Assembly (NCBI GenBank): GCA_900549335.1
Contig: UROJ01000005.1
Coordinates: forward strand, 1 to 18,738
Direction of reading: 5' to 3'
DNA: 18,738 nucleotides
DNA from: an uncultured Collinsella sp.
GTDB taxonomy: Bacteria > Actinomycetota > Coriobacteriia > Coriobacteriales > Coriobacteriaceae
Both the position numbers and the translations under genes were made by a program. Of this stretch, positions 13,898 to 18,738 are shown one piece after another. The notes under the pieces are model-generated. The model had not been told where the DNA came from. It worked only from the letters and a program-made list of their open reading frames with translations, and did no database searches. Position 1 is the stretch's first letter. Each line of letters opens with the position of its first letter.

Positions 13898-16045
13898 TTA
13901 CTTCCCCTGCACCATGGTGAGGGAGATCTTCTTGCGGTCGCGATCGACCTTTTCGACCCACACCTTGACCGTGTCGCCGACGCGCACCACGTCGCTCGGG
14001 TGCTTGACGAAGCGGTTGGCCAGCTTGGAGATGTGCACGAGGCCGTCCTGGTGCACGCCCACGTCGACGAAGGCGCCAAAGTCCACAACATTGCGCACCG
14101 TGCCCTTGAGTTCCATGCCGGGCTCCAGGTCGTCGATCGAAAGCGCCGAGCGGCTAAAGACTACCTCGGGCGCGTCGTCGCGCGGGTCGCGACCGGGCTT
14201 CTTGAGCTCGTTGACGATGTCGATGAGCGTCAGGGTGCCGCAGTCCAGGTCGCTTGCCAGCGCCGAGATGCTGCCCAGGCGACGCTCGATATCGGGCACG
14301 CCGCCGCGGCTGAGCTCGCTTGCCGCAACGCCGGCGCGCTCCAGGACGGACGTGGCCACCTCGTAGCTCTCGGGGTGGACGCTCGTCGCATCGAGTGGGT
14401 TCTTGCCACCGCTGATGCGCAGGAAGCCCGCGGCGTTGAGGTATGCCTTGGGTCCCAGCTTGGGGACCTTCTTAAGCTGGCGGCGATCGGTAAAGGCGCC
14501 GTTTTCCTCGCGGTATGCCACGATGTTCTTGGCCACGCTCGGCGTAATGCCCGATACGTATCCCAGCAGGCTTGCGCTTGCGGTGTTGACGTCGACGCCC
14601 ACGCGGTTAACGACGTCCTCCACCACGTGGCCCAGGGTGCGTGAAAGCTCGGCCTGGTCGAGGTCGTGCTGGTACTGGCCCACGCCGATGGACTGGGGCG
14701 GAATCTTGACGAGCTCTGCCAGCGGGTCCTGCAGGCGGCGGCCCAGGCTCATGGCGCCACGTACGGTGACGTCCAGGTCGGGATATTCCTGGCTGGCGAG
14801 CTCGGAGGCGGAGTACACCGACGCGCCGGCCTCGTTAACGATGGTGTAGCGAAGGCTGGGCGCCTGCTCGGCGATGAACTCCGAGACGACTTCCTCGGTC
14901 TCGCGGCTGGCGGTGCCGTTGCCGATGACGATGGTGTTGACGCCGTCCTTCTTGACGAGGCGGGCGAGCTCGCGCTTAGTGCCGGCGACGTCGTGGCGCG
15001 GCTTGGTGGGGTAGACTACGCCGTGGTCGAGCAGCTTGCCGGTCTCGTCCATGACGGCGACCTTGCAGCCGGTGCGGTAGCCCGGATCGAGCGCGAGCAC
15101 ACGGGCGCCGCGGACGGGGCGTGCCGAGAGCAGGCCCTCGAGATTCTTGGCAAAGACGTTGATGGCCTCGGTCTGGGCGCGAACGGTGAGCTTGGCGCGG
15201 GCCTCGCGCTCCAGCGAGGGAGCCATGAGGCGCTTGTAGCCGTCGGCGATGGCGGCGTCGAATATGGGGGCGAAGACGCCCTGGCGTCGGGGCCAACGGC
15301 TGCCGAGGCGCGCCGTGGCGGCAGCGCCGTCGACGTTCACGCGCACGCGGAGCTTGCCCTCACGCTCACCGCGGTCGATAGCCAGCACGCGGTGGTTGGG
15401 TATACGGCGCAGCGGCTCATCATAGCTGTAGTACGGCTCGTAGGGGGTCTTCTCGGCGGGGTCGGTGGCCTCGACGACGATGTCGGCGGTGTTTTGCGTA
15501 AAGGCGCGCAGGTCGGCGACGTTCTCGGGGTCTTCGGCCACCGTCTCGGCCACGATGTTTGCCGCGCCGGCGAGCGCCTTTTCGGGCGTGTCGAAGCCGG
15601 CTTCCTCGTTGACGTAGGCCGCGGCGGTGTTGAGCGCGCTGCCCTTGGCCGAGGCCTGCATGATAATCATGTTGGCGAGTGGCTCCAGGCCGGCCTCGCG
15701 GGCCTTCTGCGCGCGGGTCATGCGCTTTTTGCGGTAGGGCTTGTAGAGGTCCTCGACACGCTGGAGCTGCGTGGCCTCGCGAATCTGCTGCTCGAGTTCG
15801 GGCGTGAGCTTGCCCTGGGCGTCGATGAGCAGAATGACGTCCTCTTTACGCTGCTCAAGATTGCCCAGGTATGACAGGCGCTCGTCGAGGGCGCGCAGGG
15901 CGACGTCATCCATGCCGCCCGTGGCCTCCTTGCGGTAGCGCGAGATAAAGGGGATGGTGTTGCCCTCGTCGATGAGCTTGACAGCCGCCTCGACGTTGGC
16001 GGCCTTAAGGTTGAGCTCGCAGGCGAGCTGGGCGATAAGATCCAT
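13898..16045 (-). CDS. tex: Tex-family S1 RNA-binding protein
   Basis: This 715-residue cytoplasmic nucleic-acid-binding protein belongs to the Tex/YhgF family, linked to transcription and RNA handling. Visible in order are the N-terminal Tex helical region (with GNTIPFISRYRKEATGG), a YqgF-like RNase H fold (VLALDPGYRTGCKVAV), helix-hairpin-helix repeats (around VDVNTASASLLGYVSGI and FTDRRQLKKVPKLG), and a C-terminal S1 domain (643-715). ATG 16045 is preceded by AAGGAG and gives the family's usual start MDLI. The open frame runs 32 codons further upstream to 16141, into a repeat element, but that extension has no ribosome binding site and no family likeness. It is a single-gene unit, with inverted-repeat elements on both sides. 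Confidence 0.95.
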   Translation of the reverse strand: MDLIAQLACELNLKAANVEAAVKLIDEGNTIPFISRYRKEATGGMDDVALRALDERLSYLGNLEQRKEDVILLIDAQGKLTPELEQQIREATQLQRVEDLYKPYRKKRMTRAQKAREAGLEPLANMIIMQASAKGSALNTAAAYVNEEAGFDTPEKALAGAANIVAETVAEDPENVADLRAFTQNTADIVVEATDPAEKTPYEPYYSYDEPLRRIPNHRVLAIDRGEREGKLRVRVNVDGAAATARLGSRWPRRQGVFAPIFDAAIADGYKRLMAPSLEREARAKLTVRAQTEAINVFAKNLEGLLSARPVRGARVLALDPGYRTGCKVAVMDETGKLLDHGVVYPTKPRHDVAGTKRELARLVKKDGVNTIVIGNGTASRETEEVVSEFIAEQAPSLRYTIVNEAGASVYSASELASQEYPDLDVTVRGAMSLGRRLQDPLAELVKIPPQSIGVGQYQHDLDQAELSRTLGHVVEDVVNRVGVDVNTASASLLGYVSGITPSVAKNIVAYREENGAFTDRRQLKKVPKLGPKAYLNAAGFLRISGGKNPLDATSVHPESYEVATSVLERAGVAASELSRGGVPDIERRLGSISALASDLDCGTLTLIDIVNELKKPGRDPRDDAPEVVFSRSALSIDDLEPGMELKGTVRNVVDFGAFVDVGVHQDGLVHISKLANRFVKHPSDVVRVGDTVKVWVEKVDRDRKKISLTMVQGK

Positions 16046-16137
16046 GGGACTCCTTGCGTTTAAGGTGCGTTTGCAGCACAGGGCTACCAAGGATACCACC
16101 TGCCACTTCGCCCAAAAAAGACTGTTTTGGCGCGGAA
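16046..16137. other. tex 5' region
   Basis: A - strand ribosome binding site (AAGGAG) lies directly before the tex ATG. No clear promoter is visible. An imperfect stem (CGCC 16109-16112 and AAAA paired with TTTTGGCG 16124-16132) could form on either strand. A tex promoter probably lies here or in the adjoining repeat element. Confidence 0.35.
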
Positions 16138-16295
16138 CCACGAAAGCGGCCTATCTACTACGTTTGAACCGTGTGGGTCGACCATCCCCCGGTTTTCCGA
16201 AAATGCGCAACTCGTCTACCTGCGGTTTTTATTCCGCGAAACTTGGCATGGTTGAGGGCGATCGGTTAAACGTAGTAGATAGGCACATTTCGTGG
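16138..16295. repeat. Inverted-repeat element B (158 bp, no gene)
   Basis: The outer arms CCACGAAA (16138-16145) and TTTCGTGG (16288-16295) are perfect. After three unpaired bases the inner arms GCCTATCTACTACGTTT (16149-16165) and AAACGTAGTAGATAGGC (16268-16284) are also perfect over 17 bp. AACCG (16167-16171) and CGGTT (16263-16267) extend the match past a single bulged G. The 91-nt interior contains TTTTCCGAAAA (16193-16203) and a small stem of GCGG with CCGC. No reading frame in it looks real. It lies immediately upstream of tex and differs in sequence from element A. Confidence 0.7.
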
Positions 16296-16308
16296 CGAAC
16301 GAACCAAG

Positions 16309-16338
16309 CTGAGGCGCAAAAAGGCCCCCCCGCCTCAG
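16309..16338. repeat. 8-bp hairpin downstream of the oxidoreductase
   Basis: CTGAGGCG (16309-16316) pairs with CGCCTCAG (16331-16338) around a 14-nt loop that contains an A run and a C run. An A run follows on the + strand. It could be a weak backup terminator, but the T tract lies on the wrong side for the - strand gene. Confidence 0.35.
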
Positions 16339-16359
16339 AAAAATCGTCAGCGAAGTAGC

Positions 16360-16394
16360 AAAATGCCCCGCGGGCAGGAGGCTGCTCGCGGGGC
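16360..16394 (-). terminator. Intrinsic terminator of the oxidoreductase gene
   Basis: Read on the - strand, GCCCCGCG (16394-16387) pairs with CGCGGGGC (16372-16365) around a 14-nt loop and is followed by ATTTT (16364-16360). It lies 73 nt past the oxidoreductase stop and fits the end of the oxidoreductase-transporter transcript. Confidence 0.75.
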
Positions 16395-16467
16395 AAAGAA
16401 GAGGGGCTTATTTGTGGCGGACCGAGGGACTCGGCATGGGGTTTCTGCCGCGGCCGCTCTCAAGGCA

Positions 16468-17508
16468 TTACAGCTCGACGAGCTGGCCGGTCTCGGCGGC
16501 CTCCTTGATGGCGTTGAGAAGCGTGAGCGTCTTGACGTTATCGGCGGGGGTTACGACGGGCTCAACTTCGCGGCGGACGACCTTCACAAAGTGCTTGAGC
16601 TGCATCTTGTGCGGCAGCGCCGGGTCCACGGCCGGGATCTCCATCTGCAGCGGCTTGTGCCAGTTGGAGGCACCGTTGTAGGAGAACTGGTGCAGGCGGG
16701 GCAGCGAAAGGGCGCCCAAGGTTCCGCCGATAAAGTAGGCGTCAGCGTCGAAGGGGCGGTACTGCGGATCCTCGCGAGCGGTTGCCTCCCAGTTCCAGGG
16801 GCTGGCGGTGGCGTCGGAGATGGTCATGCTCGCAAGCGCGCCATCGGCAAAACGGACGTTGACCACGGCGGAGTCCTCGGTCTCAAAACCGCGGGCGGCG
16901 CTGGACTGCATACCCTGGACGGCAACGGGCTCGCCCAGCAGGTAGCGGAGCAGGTCGACGTCGTGAACCAGGTTGACCAAGATCGGGCCGGCACCCTTCT
17001 TGCGGCGCCACTCGACATCGAAGTACTCGTCATTCTTATAGATCATGTAGTGGAAGCTCGACACGGTGAGCTTGCCCAGCTCGCCGGACTCGATGATCTC
17101 CTTGGCCTTGTTGACGAAGGGGTTGTGGCGACGGTGCTGACCCACGAGCACGGGCACGCCGGCGGTCTCGGCTTCGGCGGCGAAGGCCTGGGCGTCCTCG
17201 AGGTCGTTGGAGATCGGCTTTTCGACCAGCGGCACGATGTTGCGCTTGATGGCCTCGCGGGCAACGCCCAGATGCAGGTCGTTGGGGGTGGCGATGATGA
17301 CGGCCTCGGGCTTGACCTCGTCCATCATCTGGGCGGGATCGGTGTAAAACGGGACGCCGGCGGCCTCGGCCGTGGCGCGGGCGCCCTCAAAGGCGTCGGC
17401 GATGGCGACGAGCTCGGCTTCGGGCTCTTCGGTGACAAAGCGGATGTGGTTGCGGCCCATGGCGCCGGCGCCGATAACGGCAATGCGGACGGGGTTGAGC
17501 TCAGACAT
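16468..17508 (-). CDS. Gfo/Idh/MocA-family NAD(P)-dependent oxidoreductase
   Basis: This 346-residue cytoplasmic oxidoreductase is of the family that acts on sugars, inositols and related polyols. The N-terminal Rossmann fold has GAGAMG (13-18) and Asp38 after the second strand, which favours NAD. The catalytic lysine is Lys97 in VEKPI, and the NLVHDVD motif (His182, Asp183) lies in the C-terminal domain. ATG 17508 has AAGGAG upstream. The gene follows an MFS transporter on the same strand after 68 nt, so the transporter probably brings in the substrate or removes the product. The sequence does not tell which sugar, inositol or sugar acid is used. Confidence 0.9.
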   Translation of the reverse strand: MSELNPVRIAVIGAGAMGRNHIRFVTEEPEAELVAIADAFEGARATAEAAGVPFYTDPAQMMDEVKPEAVIIATPNDLHLGVAREAIKRNIVPLVEKPISNDLEDAQAFAAEAETAGVPVLVGQHRRHNPFVNKAKEIIESGELGKLTVSSFHYMIYKNDEYFDVEWRRKKGAGPILVNLVHDVDLLRYLLGEPVAVQGMQSSAARGFETEDSAVVNVRFADGALASMTISDATASPWNWEATAREDPQYRPFDADAYFIGGTLGALSLPRLHQFSYNGASNWHKPLQMEIPAVDPALPHKMQLKHFVKVVRREVEPVVTPADNVKTLTLLNAIKEAAETGQLVEL

Positions 17509-17540
17509 TTCGACTCCTTAATACTGGTGACTGGTGGAAT

Positions 17541-17565
17541 GCGGCAAGAGGACGGCCCTTGCCGC
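17541..17565 (-). repeat. Intercistronic hairpin between transporter and oxidoreductase genes
   Basis: GCGGCAAG (17541-17548) pairs with CTTGCCGC (17558-17565) around a 9-nt loop. There is no T tract on the - strand. The position in a 68-nt gap suits an mRNA stability stem or a weak attenuator that changes the ratio of the two products. Confidence 0.5.
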
Positions 17566-17576
17566 GTCAAGCAAAA

Positions 17577-18738
17577 CTAAGCGGACTTCTTCTTGCTGTC
17601 GGAGACCATCATGTAGACGGTGAGCACGACGGCGATGGCGGCGATCACAATGGCGCCGTAAAAGGACTGCTGGTAGGCGGCGCTGCCGGCCTCGGCGTGA
17701 TACAGCACGGCGGTGATGGGCTGGCTGATCCAGGTAGAAGCGGCGTAGCCCAAAAACATGATGCCGTAGTTGACGCCGATGTTGCTGGTACCGAAGGCGC
17801 CACCGGTGAGCGGCGGGTAGATGACGAGCAGGGCGCCAAAGCTAAAGCCAAGCAGGGCGAGCGCCACAAAGAACATGCTCTGCGTAAAGCTCATCGACAT
17901 GATGACGAGCGCGACGATGGTGACGACAAGGCTGATGAGCAGCGACTTGTAGGCGCCGAGCTTGTCGATGATCTGGCCAAAGGACAGGCGACCGACCAGG
18001 TTGGCGCAGGTGTTGACGGAGACGACCACGCCGCCGAGGGCGACGGCTGCGGCACTCGTGGGGTCGGCGAAGAGCTGGACGGCGGCGATGGAGGCAACCT
18101 TGCCCACAAGCAGGGTGCCGGCGGTGGCGGCGAAGGCGAAGGTGACGATGAGGACCCAAAAGCGCAGGGTCTTGACCATCTCGCTCGGGGTGAGGTCACC
18201 GAAGGTGCCGGCGTGCGCGCCGCCCTTGGGGGCCTCGAAGCCCTCGGGCAGCCAACCGGCCTCGGGGGCCTTCAGGAACAGGGCGGAGGCGGCAATCATC
18301 ACAAAGAAGATGACGCCGAGCGCCTTGAGGGCGCCAAAGATGCCAAGGCTCGGGATGAGCAGCGAGGCGAGCACCGGGGACAGCACGGCGGGGCCGGCGG
18401 TCGAAGCGGCCAGGGTGATGCCGGAGGCGAGGCCCTTTTTGTCGATGAACCACTTTTGGCCGGTGGTGAGCGCGGGGTTGTAGCCCAGGCCGTTGCCGAT
18501 GGCGGCGACGAGCGAGAACCACAGGTAGAACTGCCACGGCTCGGTGACGGTGCCGGACATGAACCAGCCCACGCCGTAGCACACGGCGGCAGCGATCACG
18601 ACGTTGCGCGGGCCGATCTTATCGGAGATACGGCCGGCGAAGATGCCCGTCACGGCCATGATGGTCTGGAAGACCGGGAAAGCCCAGGTAAGTGCGCTGG
18701 ACCACTCGGGGTAGACGGCGAGCAGGTTCTTGGACACG
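17577..18738 (-). CDS. MFS transporter, OFA (oxalate/formate antiporter)-like, 5'-partial
   Basis: The 387 codons seen encode a polytopic membrane protein of the major facilitator superfamily. The loop motif between the second and third helices is visible as GRISDKIGPR, and its second-half counterpart as GRLSFGQIIDKLGAY. The sequence around GNGLGYNPALTTGQKWFIDKKGLASG is characteristic of OFA-like transporters. A central loop with GFEAPKGGAHAG separates the two halves. The frame stays open to the window edge and the first helix is missing, so the true start lies outside; the GTG at the very edge is probably an internal valine. The C-terminus ends in a lysine-rich tail (DSKKKSA). Substrates in this family are small carboxylates, but annotation by similarity is often wrong, so the cargo is open. 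Confidence 0.85.
   Translation of the reverse strand, partial: VSKNLLAVYPEWSSALTWAFPVFQTIMAVTGIFAGRISDKIGPRNVVIAAAVCYGVGWFMSGTVTEPWQFYLWFSLVAAIGNGLGYNPALTTGQKWFIDKKGLASGITLAASTAGPAVLSPVLASLLIPSLGIFGALKALGVIFFVMIAASALFLKAPEAGWLPEGFEAPKGGAHAGTFGDLTPSEMVKTLRFWVLIVTFAFAATAGTLLVGKVASIAAVQLFADPTSAAAVALGGVVVSVNTCANLVGRLSFGQIIDKLGAYKSLLISLVVTIVALVIMSMSFTQSMFFVALALLGFSFGALLVIYPPLTGGAFGTSNIGVNYGIMFLGYAASTWISQPITAVLYHAEAGSAAYQQSFYGAIVIAAIAVVLTVYMMVSDSKKKSA

Noticed and set aside
13643..14644. + strand frame beginning with a copy of the transaldolase C-terminus
   Set aside because: Its first residues repeat GFHILP only because of the 19-bp duplication. The rest crosses a terminator and then runs antisense to tex.
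14666..15874. 402-codon frame antisense to tex
   Set aside because: Shadow of tex; repetitive glycine, valine and leucine content and no ribosome binding site.
16046..16141. N-terminal extension of tex by 32 codons
   Set aside because: The extension has no ribosome binding site and no family similarity, while ATG 16045 has AAGGAG and the usual N-terminus.
16363..17580. 405-codon frame antisense to the oxidoreductase
   Set aside because: The opposite strand carries a complete Gfo/Idh/MocA protein with cofactor and catalytic motifs; the antisense product has none.
1..18738. CRISPR array, tRNA or rRNA genes, transposase or phage integrase
   Set aside because: No regularly spaced direct repeats, cloverleaf-like sequences or recognisable recombinase motifs were seen on either strand.

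Overview
The window is high-GC bacterial chromosome with short intergenic gaps, strong AGGAG-type ribosome binding sites, some GTG starts and a mannose-family phosphotransferase (PTS) cluster. The gene content and style suggest a gut actinobacterium of the Coriobacteriia, most like Collinsella. That placement is an inference from the overall look; no rRNA or other marker gene is present to prove it. I see no tRNA, rRNA, CRISPR array, transposase or phage gene.

Left part (1-9191, + strand): a self-contained sugar-uptake locus. A 911-residue LevR-type regulator is followed by a structured leader and the PTS genes EIIB, EIIC and EIID. After a 216-nt gap holding three consecutive hairpins come EIIA, a NIF3-family metal protein, an intrinsic terminator, a neutral-ceramidase-like zinc hydrolase and a HAD phosphatase. 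A strong terminator closes the locus. The likely logic is that the PTS imports and phosphorylates a substrate and the intracellular hydrolases process it, while the regulator senses PTS flux through its own EIIA-like, EIIB-like and PRD modules. The substrate cannot be read from the sequence. The pairing of a Man-family PTS with a NIF3 protein and a ceramidase-like hydrolase is the best candidate here for an undescribed pathway. The regulator's AAA+ domain lacks the GAFTGA loop and the Walker B acidic pair, so it probably no longer works with sigma-54.

Middle part (9196-13516): a fused RlmK/RlmL-type 23S rRNA methyltransferase on the - strand, whose N-terminal methyltransferase half looks degenerate. 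It is divergent from a second HAD phosphatase, which is followed by an FSA/TalC-like transaldolase on the + strand.

Right part (13517-18738): tex on the - strand lies between two different inverted-repeat elements that lack any gene (about 214 bp and 158 bp). The gap after the transaldolase also holds a 19-bp direct duplication of that gene's 3' end, bracketing a long hairpin. Beyond tex, a Gfo/Idh/MocA oxidoreductase and an OFA-like MFS transporter form a probable two-gene - strand unit. The transporter's 5' end is cut by the window edge.
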